From: Bacteroidota bacterium
GTDB taxonomy: Bacteria; Bacteroidota; Bacteroidia; Bacteroidales; VadinHA17
Assembly (NCBI GenBank): GCA_015222065.1
Contig: JADFUQ010000334.1
Span: 1 to 9,819, forward strand
DNA length: 9,819 nucleotides
Reading direction: 5' to 3'
The stretch's first letter is position 1; every line of letters starts with the position of its first letter. A program made the position numbers and the translations under genes. Shown piece after piece: positions 1 through 6,502 of the stretch. The notes below the pieces were generated by a model. It searched no databases, was not told the DNA's origin, and worked only from the letters and a program-made list of their open reading frames with translations.

Positions 1-52
1 ATCTCATGAACACCTTTAAAATTAATTATTTTGTGAATAAATAAATCTCAAT
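1..52. repeat. 52-bp terminal direct repeat, left copy
   Basis: These 52 bases are identical, in the same orientation, to the last 52 bases of the window (9768-9819). The sequence is AT-rich, starts ATCTCATGAACACC and ends AAATCTCAAT. An exact repeat ending precisely at both edges suggests either that the window is a contig whose ends overlap (a circular or circularised assembly of 9767 bp) or that both edges fall in copies of an interspersed repeat. No coding potential is seen. Confidence 0.9.
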
Positions 53-127
53 AACTCAAATCACAATACTCAAAGCTGTTTCGGTCATTTGGTAATTGAT
101 ATTTGGAATTTATTTGTTATTTGTTTT

Positions 128-150
128 TTGTTATTTGGTGCTTTATTTAC
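128..150 (-). repeat. A-rich interspersed repeat block (left, inverted copy)
   Basis: Read on the minus strand this block contains AAATAAAGCACCAAATAACA. It closely resembles 9732-9755 on the plus strand (CAAATAACAAGCACCAAAAT), differing by small gaps. The two blocks therefore lie inverted to each other near the two ends of the window. It looks like a member of a low-complexity A-rich interspersed family and is not coding. Confidence 0.5.
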
Positions 151-154
151 GAAA

Positions 155-183
155 ATGCTCGACTTTATGGACAGACACTAATT
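155..183 (+). repeat. Interspersed 'CTTTATGGACAGACACTAA' box, copy 1
   Basis: This 29-base box aligns with 2633-2660 at 25 matching positions, with one gap and three substitutions. Part of it (165-183) also aligns in inverted orientation with 2499-2518 at 16 matches, 3 mismatches and one gap. Three related copies in non-coding DNA point to a dispersed repeat and not to chance. Its function is unknown. Confidence 0.6.
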
Positions 184-297
184 AGATGTATTAGAATTTT
201 CTCACTTCGTTTTCCAAAAACCGGGACAGGCTAAGTTCAAAATTTTTCGTATATTGCTTTTGATGGTTTTTACAGGAATAATAAAGTGTAACTAATC

Positions 298-319
298 AGT
301 CGGCAGTTCACAGTCGGCA
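298..319 (+). repeat. Short tandem repeat CAGTCGGCA x2
   Basis: The nonamer CAGTCGGCA occurs at 298-306 and 311-319, separated by GTTC, so the period is 13 bases. It sits about 85 bases upstream of the transglycosylase start. It may be the remnant of an intergenic repeat; nothing ties it to regulation. Confidence 0.55.
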
Positions 320-401
320 ATCGACTTAAAAATACAAAGTATAATGAGATTAGCCATTTTATTCCAAACTTAAGACACTGAATAGTTACAATAAAATATC
401 T

Positions 402-1841
402 ATGAACCGGTTCGTTTATTTATTTCTGACGTCTATATTATTTCTTGCTTCATGTGGGATCAAGAGATCAGATAGAATAAATGAGAAAGGACCCTATGTT
501 GCAGATATGGATGCTATCAGGGAAGAAGGGAAGATTGTAGCTGTTGTCGATTATAATTCTATAAATTATTTTATTTACCGTGGAGAACCCATGGGTTACC
601 AGTTTGATATGTTGAAAGAATTTGCTGCTCACCTGGGCATAGATCTGGATATACTCGTGGAGAACGATCTTAATAAATCATTTGAATTATTAAACTCCGG
701 GAGTTGTGATCTGATTGCTTTTAACCTTACAGTTACTCAAAAAAGGAAGCAATTAGTGAATTTTTCAATTCCTATTTCTCAAACCAGACAGGTACTGGTA
801 CAAAGGAAACCTGAAGATTGGCGAAAGATTCCATTGCATGAATTTGAAAAGCGGATGATCAGAAATCAGCTTGACCTTGCCGGAAAAACAATATATGTTC
901 AGAAAAACAGCTCATTTTCCCAAAGGTTATATAACCTGGCAGAAGAAATTGGTGACACAATATATATAATTGAAGTAAAAGAAGAGGCTGAACAATTGGT
1001 TAAACTGGTTGCACAGGGAGAGATTGATTATACTGTATGTGATGAAAATGTAGCCAGGGTAAACCGGACATACTATCCGATGCTTGATATTGAAACAGCT
1101 GTCAGTTTCCCTCAGAATCTGGCATGGGCTGTCAGAAAAGAGGGATCGGACCGATTACTTGCAAACCTGAATCAGTGGTTAAAGGATTACAGATATTCCG
1201 CTGGCTTTAATATGATATATAATAAGTATTTTAAAAATCAAAAATCAAAACAAATAATCGAAAGTGATTTTTATGTATTAAATAGTGGCAAGGTATCTCC
1301 CTGGGATGATTATTTGAGAGAATTGAGTGACACACTTGGCTGGGATTGGCTCCTTCTTGCATCAATGATCTATCAGGAATCACGTTTTGTCCCTGATGCT
1401 CATTCATGGGCAGGTGCATTTGGATTGATGCAGCTTATGCCTAATACTGCTAAACAATATGGTATAAATCGTAATTCTACACCATTAGAGAATATTGAGG
1501 CAGGTGTTAAATTTATACAATGGCTTGGGGAGGTTTTTGAAGATAAAATAAGTGATGAGGATGAAAAAACGAAATTTATACTGGGTGCGTATAATGTAGG
1601 TCTGGGTCATATTCTTGATGCGAGGCGGTTGGCACGGAAATATAATCAAGATCCTGACAATTGGGATATTATTGCTGAAAAGCTTATTTTAAAATCAAAC
1701 CCTGAATATTACCATGACCCGGTGGTTAGATATGGTTATTGCCGTGGTGAAGAGCCGGTAAATTATGTAAGAGAAATACTTGACAGGTATGAGCATTACA
1801 AAAATATTATTTATAAAGATCAGGTAATATCTGAGAGGTAA
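402..1841 (+). CDS. mltF: MltF-like membrane-bound lytic murein transglycosylase (lipoprotein)
   Basis: This 479-residue protein should cleave the beta-1,4 bond between MurNAc and GlcNAc in peptidoglycan, leaving a 1,6-anhydro end. It starts with a short hydrophobic signal ending in the lipobox LASC (Cys18), so it is probably an envelope lipoprotein. Residues about 40-278 resemble a family-3 solute-binding domain (GEPMGYQFDM, SCDLIAFNLT, QNLAWAVRK). Residues about 298-465 are an SLT/goose-lysozyme-type catalytic domain with YQESRF (likely catalytic Glu326), GLMQLMPNTA at 341-350, AYNVGLGHI at 396-404 and YVREI at 455-459. This order is that of E. coli MltF, where the binding domain is regulatory; that role is inferred here. 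The ATG sits directly before a proper signal peptide. Its last 35 bp overlap the convergent NUDIX gene. No partner gene is adjacent on this strand. Confidence 0.9.
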   Translation: MNRFVYLFLTSILFLASCGIKRSDRINEKGPYVADMDAIREEGKIVAVVDYNSINYFIYRGEPMGYQFDMLKEFAAHLGIDLDILVENDLNKSFELLNSGSCDLIAFNLTVTQKRKQLVNFSIPISQTRQVLVQRKPEDWRKIPLHEFEKRMIRNQLDLAGKTIYVQKNSSFSQRLYNLAEEIGDTIYIIEVKEEAEQLVKLVAQGEIDYTVCDENVARVNRTYYPMLDIETAVSFPQNLAWAVRKEGSDRLLANLNQWLKDYRYSAGFNMIYNKYFKNQKSKQIIESDFYVLNSGKVSPWDDYLRELSDTLGWDWLLLASMIYQESRFVPDAHSWAGAFGLMQLMPNTAKQYGINRNSTPLENIEAGVKFIQWLGEVFEDKISDEDEKTKFILGAYNVGLGHILDARRLARKYNQDPDNWDIIAEKLILKSNPEYYHDPVVRYGYCRGEEPVNYVREILDRYEHYKNIIYKDQVISER

Positions 1842-2466
1842 TTTCAAGAAATTCACATAAGATCATTGCTGTAGCTCCCCATATTGTCTCACCATTATAA
1901 TTATAGCATGGCACTTCTTTTTTTTCACTATCAATGTTTTGCCGGCTTTTTTCAATAATTTCCTGTTTCATTATTTCAAAAAGCGGTACTTTCAAAATAT
2001 ACTTAACCTCTGACTTGTCCATTTTGAATTTAGGATAATGGAGAAGGTAACCTACAAACGGATGAACCCAGAAATTGCTTACAGGAATGTATAATGGTGT
2101 AAGCTTACCGATATATTTTATTTGATCGGCTTTTACACCGGTTTCTTCATCTGTTTCACGTATAGCGGTATTCCATAAATCCGGATCTTTTTCTTCATTT
2201 TTGCCCCCGGGGAAACTGATTTGGCCGCTATGTGCACCCGAGTAATCCTGCCTGCGGATGAAACAAACAGTCGGTTTTTCATGATCCGGGAAAATCAGGA
2301 TCAATACAGCGCTTATTTGCTGTTTATTGTTGATATGTGCCATTGCCTCCCTTTCAATTCGATCCTCAGGTGCCATTTTGTATTGTGCACTAACTCCGGG
2401 AAGTGGTTTAGTTAACTGTTCGCTGAATGATGTAATGAATTTTGAGAATGATTCTATAGGAGACAT
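1807..2466 (-). CDS. NUDIX hydrolase, CoA pyrophosphatase-like
   Basis: The 219-residue product (numbered here from the ATG; add 2 to count from the upstream TTG) is a NUDIX pyrophosphohydrolase of the CoA-diphosphatase (NudL/YeaB) type. That family cleaves CoA and its derivatives to 3',5'-ADP and 4'-phosphopantetheine. The visible signature is RRQDYSGAHSGQISFPGGK, the family's pre-box leading into a NUDIX box, followed by TAIRETDEETG with the REx2EExG metal-binding core. The usual first Glu of GX5E is Asp here, as is common in this subfamily. It also has the typical LTPLYIPVSNFWVHPFVGY region. The frame opens upstream at a TTG (2472), but the ATG at 2466, two codons later, is the better start. 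It converges on and overlaps the transglycosylase gene. CoA as substrate is inferred from the family; no promoter was found. Confidence 0.88.
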   Translation of the reverse strand: MSPIESFSKFITSFSEQLTKPLPGVSAQYKMAPEDRIEREAMAHINNKQQISAVLILIFPDHEKPTVCFIRRQDYSGAHSGQISFPGGKNEEKDPDLWNTAIRETDEETGVKADQIKYIGKLTPLYIPVSNFWVHPFVGYLLHYPKFKMDKSEVKYILKVPLFEIMKQEIIEKSRQNIDSEKKEVPCYNYNGETIWGATAMILCEFLEITSQILPDLYK

Positions 2467-2496
2467 AAACAATCTTATAAAGTGTTATTCTAATAA

Positions 2497-2663
2497 TTAA
2501 TTTAGTGCTTGTCTATAATATTAAAATAATTGGAACATTTTGAATATCGAACAAGGATTAACGATTTTAGATTTAAGATTTTCAAACACTTCGCAAATCG
2601 TTAATCGGTGTTCCTTGTTCTTAAATCATTTTATGCTGACTTTATGGATTGACATTAATTTAT
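2497..2663. repeat. Composite intergenic repeat downstream of gatD
   Basis: Almost the whole gap between gatD and the NUDIX gene is repeat-like. Its edges carry two related boxes in inverted orientation (2499-2518 and 2633-2660), both resembling the box at 155-183. Between them is a strong palindrome (2549-2620). The arrangement resembles a miniature interspersed element of about 165 bp, but I see neither a clear target-site duplication nor an associated transposase. The palindrome could also act as a transcription terminator or RNA processing site after gatD. Confidence 0.5.
2549..2627. repeat. Bulged palindrome; contains the 33-bp repeat also found in gatE
   Basis: GAACAAGGA (2549-2557) pairs with TCCTTGTTC (2612-2620). 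TTAACGATTT (2558-2567) pairs with AAATCGTTAA (2595-2604). The 3' arm carries a 7-base bulge (2605-2611) and the loop is about 27 bases. So 19 pairs flank one bulge. The segment 2595-2627, reverse complemented, matches 4128-4160 inside gatE at 32 of 33 positions. The hairpin would form in the gatD 3' transcript and in the opposite strand. Confidence 0.8.
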
Positions 2664-2678
2664 AAGGGTTTTGGTATC

Positions 2679-4064
2679 TTACTTTCGGAATTTCTTTACA
2701 AAGCTTTCAACTTCCGGTACTCCACCCTGGTAAACAAGGTATCCGTTATAGGGTTCACGTTCAGTAATTTCGTCGTTTATTGGTGATAGCATTATCCTTT
2801 TTACTTCAACCGGATCTTCAGTTTGACCCAAAGCCCAACCCAGCTTAATAAAAGCCACTTCAGGAAGCATATTCCCTGCAGGGATTACACCTTTAGCCAT
2901 CATATCCCGTCCGGTATCATAAACAAACATATGTACATAACCCCAGATAGTTTGCAAAGTCATATAGATTGAAACACCTTTCTGGGTAGCTCTTTCAATA
3001 GCAGGATAAAGTTCTTTGTTCACGTGTCCCAGTCCGGTACCAACAATCACAATTCCTTTGTAACCTGCATCTACCAGCGAATCAAAAATTTCCGGTTTCA
3101 TGCCCGGATAGTAATAAAGCATTGTAACTTTTTCACTAAAGTACGGAAGGATCTTTACATTCCTGTCTTTCCTGCGTGGATTATAGTTTTCTTTAATAGG
3201 ATTAACCTCATTCCGTGTTACTGTTGCAACGGGAATATCACCAATAGTCCTGAAAGTGGAACGATATGAGCTATGCATTTTTCTTACCCTGGTACCCCGG
3301 TGAAGGAATCCGTATTCATCCGAGGTGGGTCCGAACATACAGACTAAAGTTTCAGCAATGTCGCCATGACCGGCTGCATAAACAGCATGCATAAGATTTA
3401 GGGCGGCATCTGACGAAGGACGGTCGGAAGAGCGTTGAGACCCTACCAGAATAATAGGAATGGGCGAGTCTTGTAACATGAAAGATAATGCTGCTGCAGT
3501 ATGGTGAAGAGTATCGGTACCATGACCTATGATAATCCCGTCGATACCATTACTGATTTCCTTTCCAATAGCTTTAGCAAGTGTAATGTATTGAGACGGG
3601 CCCATATTTTCGCTGAAAACTGCAAAAAGTTTTTCAGTTGTAAGATTACAAATATCAGCAAGTTCAGGTACTGCTCCGTATAGTTCGCCCGGCGAGAATG
3701 CGGGAATGACAGCCCCGGTACGATAATCAAGACGGGAAGCAATAGTGCCGCCTGTGCCAAATAATTTTACATTGGGCAGATGGTCGGTGTAAGGGAATTC
3801 TTTTTCAGGAATTTTGTAGTTAGCTTTTTTAAAACCGGTCTCTTTCATTTTATTGATAGTGTCAATATCAATTCCGATATTATATCCGGTAGATATTTTA
3901 AGTACAATATGCCTGTCATCATCATTTTCGGAGCGGGGCAGAACAGTTCCGGTAAATTTACCACGGGTTGTTTCAATCACTGTCTGTCCCCAAACTCTGA
4001 TATTAAACTTTCTCAAAACCCCGAGAGCCTTACCTTTATATCCCTGAAAAATATCTTCAGCCAT
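2679..4064 (-). CDS. gatD: Glutamyl-tRNA(Gln) amidotransferase subunit D (archaeal type)
   Basis: GatD is the asparaginase-like subunit of GatDE. It releases ammonia from glutamine or asparagine and passes it to GatE, which amidates Glu-tRNA(Gln) in the cytoplasm. The 461-residue protein has the GatD-specific N-terminal domain (about 1-70), which plain L-asparaginases lack. The asparaginase domain starts near residue 98. The T-T-D-K catalytic set is present: Thr107 in GTGGTIAS, Thr183 and Asp184 in GHGTDT, and Lys262 in TRVRKMHSS. SQRSSDRPSSDA at 209-220 is another GatD hallmark. There is no signal peptide, as expected for a cytoplasmic enzyme. It starts with ATG 22 bp after the gatE stop, so the two are almost certainly co-transcribed. 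The upstream AGAAGAAAC is only a weak ribosome site. A type I asparaginase is the alternative, but the N-terminal domain and gatE next door argue strongly against it. Confidence 0.95.
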   Translation of the reverse strand: MAEDIFQGYKGKALGVLRKFNIRVWGQTVIETTRGKFTGTVLPRSENDDDRHIVLKISTGYNIGIDIDTINKMKETGFKKANYKIPEKEFPYTDHLPNVKLFGTGGTIASRLDYRTGAVIPAFSPGELYGAVPELADICNLTTEKLFAVFSENMGPSQYITLAKAIGKEISNGIDGIIIGHGTDTLHHTAAALSFMLQDSPIPIILVGSQRSSDRPSSDAALNLMHAVYAAGHGDIAETLVCMFGPTSDEYGFLHRGTRVRKMHSSYRSTFRTIGDIPVATVTRNEVNPIKENYNPRRKDRNVKILPYFSEKVTMLYYYPGMKPEIFDSLVDAGYKGIVIVGTGLGHVNKELYPAIERATQKGVSIYMTLQTIWGYVHMFVYDTGRDMMAKGVIPAGNMLPEVAFIKLGWALGQTEDPVEVKRIMLSPINDEITEREPYNGYLVYQGGVPEVESFVKKFRK

Positions 4065-4086
4065 TGTTTGTTGTTTTATGTTTCTT

Positions 4087-6123
4087 CTACGATTTGTTAT
4101 CTTCTGGCTTTTTTGTCTTCTTTATTAGATTTAAGAACAAGGAACACTGATTAACGATTTTTTCTATTTCTTCACTAAGTTTTTTCATTTCAACATTCCC
4201 GATTGCTTGTTTATGTACTTGTCCCATTAACCAGTTTACCGTGTTTCTATTGTTATCAGAAAGTTTTATTTCTTTGAATTTTTCGTAAAGAAAATCGATA
4301 GGAGCAAGCAATTCATCCATTGATTTTTTTCTGAAATTAATAATGATCAACACTGAACTAAACTCCATATCAGGATGTTCATATATAACAGGGAGCATTC
4401 TTTTTGCAATTGAAGGTTGAAATTTTTCGTTGTGAATAAACTTAAATAAGCCATAAATTTTATTGTAATTAAAATTTTTATGTTGAGGCATTTTCCCTTC
4501 AATATTCTTGAATGTATGACCAAAAAAGGCACCCAGAAACTTAGGATCGAAACCAAATTTCAGGTTAATTTGCTCGATCATTGGCACAAGATTTTTACTT
4601 AAAAGGTAATGATAAGTATCTGACGGGATTCCCCATTCCTTCATTTGCCTGAACCTTTCAGCAACTTTTTGAGGTAAATTTTCCTGAAGGGATTTAATAT
4701 AATCTGCTTCAAGGGGAATGGGAGCTGAATCAGTATCGGGGTACATGCGGTTGGCACCGGGAAGTACTCTTTTAAATATAGTTGTGCCGTCAGGGTTTGA
4801 TTTTCTTGTTTCATTTGGCACACCTTCAAATGCCATTTGACATCGTTCCTCAACTGTTTCAAGAGCGGTAGGGATATCCTCTTTTGGCCCCCATAATACA
4901 ATCAGTGTATCATCTTCTTTTAGTTCAATAATTCCGGAAATTACTTTCAGATCTTTGTTATTAATACGATCTTCAAACATTTCGGTGTGGATCATATTTG
5001 GTTTTTCAATACAGGCGATAACCTTAAGCCTGTCAGTTATTTCATCTGCAAATATTTTTCCCGGCTGGGTAAAATGAGACAGAATACCTTTAAAAGAAGG
5101 AAGGTTAACGGCATATATTTCAAAATTATTATTGTACGCTTTTTGTATATATTCATCCTCCAGACCCAGGTCACGAGGATCAATTTTTTCTGATCTGATT
5201 TTCCATTTTTTCCCGTTTGTAACTCTCTCTTTCAGAAGTTCCCGGATATGTAGAAGGGAAAATTGCCTGAATGCTTCGTTATGAGAAAGTTCAGGTATCC
5301 ATTTATTGTGTGAAACACCTTTAATTTCAACCCTGCTTCCTCCGCGGCAGCTAACATTAACATCTTCACGTCCTGATCCGATACCTATACGCACTTTCCC
5401 TGTGCTACGATTCAGGAACCTGATATATTCGGCAGCTTCCCTCAGTTCATCAGGATTATCCATATCAGGATATGTAACGGTTTCGATCAATGGTATTCCC
5501 AGTCTGTCTGTCTTAAAAACGCGGGTATGCCTGATATCCGATACCTCCCGGCAGGAATCCTCCTCAATACTTAACTGGAGAAGTCTGACTTTCTTGTTTT
5601 TTAGTTGGATTTCACCTTCAACTCCCAGGATAGCTGTTCGCTGAAATCCGGTTGGGATACTGCCGTCAAGGTATTGTTTCCGTGTTATATGAACTTCACC
5701 GACTATGTTCAGTCCGGATAAAAGTGATACTTCAAGTGCGATCTCAAGTGCTTCTTTATTTATGGGGAAAGGAGGAGTGTCATCTATTTCATATGTGCAG
5801 GCGGTTTGGTTTTTGATCCGGTATATGATCTGTTTCCGGGTTTTATATTCCATCAGAGCTGTACCATCGTATTCTCCAAGTTCGCTAAGAGTAGGTCTCA
5901 TGTGACGGATGATCTCGGCATTGTAATCATCATGTTCGTGATATATGCCTGCAGGACAGTGGCAAAACAACTTCTTTTTTGTTTTCAGTTGTTGATGAAC
6001 TTCTAAACCTGACTTGAAGCCTATTCTTTTATAATCGTCGGGAGTTGCCTTTTTACGAGTCACATAGCCAATCTCCGACCGGGTTTTTTCGTAGTTCTTT
6101 TTAGGATTGAATCTTTTTTTCAC
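4087..6123 (-). CDS. gatE: Glutamyl-tRNA(Gln) amidotransferase subunit E (archaeal type)
   Basis: GatE binds and activates misacylated Glu-tRNA(Gln) and uses ammonia from GatD to make Gln-tRNA(Gln). Visible regions: the GatB/GatE catalytic cradle at about 31-280 (GFKSGLEVHQQL, LFCHCPAG, ACTYEIDDTPPF, HITRKQYLDGSIPTGFQRT, SIEEDSCRE, PLIETVTYPDM, REDVNVSCRGGSRVEIKGV); an AspRS-like GAD insertion at about 285-425, which separates GatE from bacterial GatB; the closing cradle segment ending LPGANRMYPDTDS; then a helical and YqeY-like tRNA-binding tail to about 655 (WLMGQVHKQAIGN). The 678 residues are somewhat long for the family, as I recall it. The first roughly 30 residues are an extra basic segment, and the last roughly 23 arise partly from an interspersed repeat. 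The start is GTG at 6123; no in-frame ATG is near. A second GTG (codon 21) with CGGAG upstream is an alternative start giving a family-like N terminus. It is first in an operon with gatD. Confidence 0.95.
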   Translation of the reverse strand: MKKRFNPKKNYEKTRSEIGYVTRKKATPDDYKRIGFKSGLEVHQQLKTKKKLFCHCPAGIYHEHDDYNAEIIRHMRPTLSELGEYDGTALMEYKTRKQIIYRIKNQTACTYEIDDTPPFPINKEALEIALEVSLLSGLNIVGEVHITRKQYLDGSIPTGFQRTAILGVEGEIQLKNKKVRLLQLSIEEDSCREVSDIRHTRVFKTDRLGIPLIETVTYPDMDNPDELREAAEYIRFLNRSTGKVRIGIGSGREDVNVSCRGGSRVEIKGVSHNKWIPELSHNEAFRQFSLLHIRELLKERVTNGKKWKIRSEKIDPRDLGLEDEYIQKAYNNNFEIYAVNLPSFKGILSHFTQPGKIFADEITDRLKVIACIEKPNMIHTEMFEDRINNKDLKVISGIIELKEDDTLIVLWGPKEDIPTALETVEERCQMAFEGVPNETRKSNPDGTTIFKRVLPGANRMYPDTDSAPIPLEADYIKSLQENLPQKVAERFRQMKEWGIPSDTYHYLLSKNLVPMIEQINLKFGFDPKFLGAFFGHTFKNIEGKMPQHKNFNYNKIYGLFKFIHNEKFQPSIAKRMLPVIYEHPDMEFSSVLIIINFRKKSMDELLAPIDFLYEKFKEIKLSDNNRNTVNWLMGQVHKQAIGNVEMKKLSEEIEKIVNQCSLFLNLIKKTKKPEDNKS
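4128..4160 (-). repeat. 33-bp interspersed repeat inside the 3' end of gatE
   Basis: This segment equals the reverse complement of 2595-2627 at 32 of 33 positions; the only difference is a C/T change in the middle. It is translated within gatE as residues 655-666 (KIVNQCSLFLNL), directly after the YqeY-like tail. The natural end of GatE was therefore probably close to residue 655, and the repeat plus about 12 more residues now form a replacement or extended tail. The reading frame stays open to a TAG at 4087. Confidence 0.85.
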
Positions 6124-6215
6124 CTGTGGATCAGTTGATAAATTTGTAAAGCGATATATGCTAATCGTTTGTTACTCTGGTATTTATGACTTAAATTTTA
6201 ATTACAATATTTCCA

Positions 6216-6246
6216 CAAAATTAAACTTGTTTTGCGTGATAACAAA
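6216..6246 (-). promoter_or_regulatory. Bacteroidota-type promoter of gatE-gatD
   Basis: On the minus strand a -33 element TTTG (6246-6243) is followed by exactly 19 bases and then TAATTTTG (6223-6216), a full match to the TAnnTTTG -7 consensus of Bacteroidota. Transcription would start near 6208-6210, giving a leader of roughly 85 nt before the GTG start. The fit of both boxes and the spacing make this the best promoter in the window. Confidence 0.65.
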
Positions 6247-6268
6247 GAAAGCTGATGAAAAAAATATT

Positions 6269-6340
6269 GAAGAGGTGAAGAGGAGAAGAGGTGATAAGGA
6301 GATGAGGAGATGAGATGAGGAGAAGAGGAGAAAGGGAGAT
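6269..6340 (+). repeat. Purine-only degenerate tandem tract (GAGGAGA/GATGAG units)
   Basis: This stretch consists almost only of G and A with scattered T, built from loosely repeated units such as GAGGAGAAGAGGTGA and GATGAGGAGATGAG. It lies just upstream of the gatE promoter. It looks like an expanded simple-sequence repeat and has no coding support. Such tracts can mutate by slippage and can form triplex DNA, but neither is shown here. Confidence 0.7.
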
Positions 6341-6364
6341 TTGAGTTGTGATAGTATGTAAGAC

Positions 6365-6396
6365 CTGCCAGAGTGCGCCGAAGGCGTTCCTGGCAG
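6365..6396. repeat. GC-rich hairpin repeat in the 379-bp gap between gatE and the lipoprotein gene
   Basis: CTGCCAG (6365-6371) pairs with CTGGCAG (6390-6396), and inside it GCGCC pairs with GGCGT around a GAA loop at 6380-6382. It is much more GC-rich than the surrounding DNA. It lies beyond the 3' end of the lipoprotein gene (stop at 6503) and upstream of gatE, so it could stop transcription, but no T-run follows on either side. A REP-like dispersed palindrome is the more likely identity. I see nothing coding in the rest of 6124-6502. Confidence 0.65.
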
Positions 6397-6502
6397 AGTC
6401 GAAAGGAAGAAAGGTGAGACGGATAATGGAAAAATGTTGCTTTAGTCTGGGTCTACGTTATGACTAATAACTGGCTGTTGACGATTCGTTATGGGCTGGG
6501 GT

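Larger units (their letters stand above)
53..401. other. Non-coding repeat-rich region upstream of the transglycosylase gene
   Basis: No convincing gene is seen in this 349-bp stretch. It holds a T-rich block at about 82-150 made of TTATTTG/TTTGGT-type units, a box at 155-183 that recurs at 2633-2660, and a short tandem repeat (CAGTCGGCA at 298-306 and again at 311-319). It must also contain the promoter of the gene starting at 402, but I found no convincing TAnnTTTG box with a properly spaced -33 element. Confidence 0.6.

Noticed and set aside
2467..2472. TTG at 2472 as start of the NUDIX gene
   Set aside because: An ATG lies only two codons downstream at 2466, so a rare TTG start is unnecessary.
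2470..2477. TAAGATTG as a -7 box for the NUDIX gene
   Set aside because: It is one base off the consensus and would place the transcription start inside or after the start codon. No suitable -33 box was found.
2679..4064. Plain type I L-asparaginase instead of GatD
   Set aside because: The GatD-specific N-terminal domain, the SQRSSDRPSSDA motif and gatE directly upstream in the same operon all identify GatD.
3780..4154. Plus-strand open frame of 124 residues across the gatD-gatE junction
   Set aside because: It is antisense to two clear conserved genes, has no recognisable domain, and its low-complexity hydrophobic content is what antisense reading of these genes would give.
6107..6313. Plus-strand open frame of 68 residues over the gatE start and promoter
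   Set aside because: It runs antisense to gatE, crosses its promoter and ends in the purine tract, giving a Lys/Arg/Glu-rich low-complexity tail. There is no sign of a real protein.
6365..6396. Intrinsic terminator for the lipoprotein gene
   Set aside because: The stem is strong but no T-run follows it on the minus strand, and it starts more than 100 bp after the stop codon. It is kept only as a hairpin repeat.
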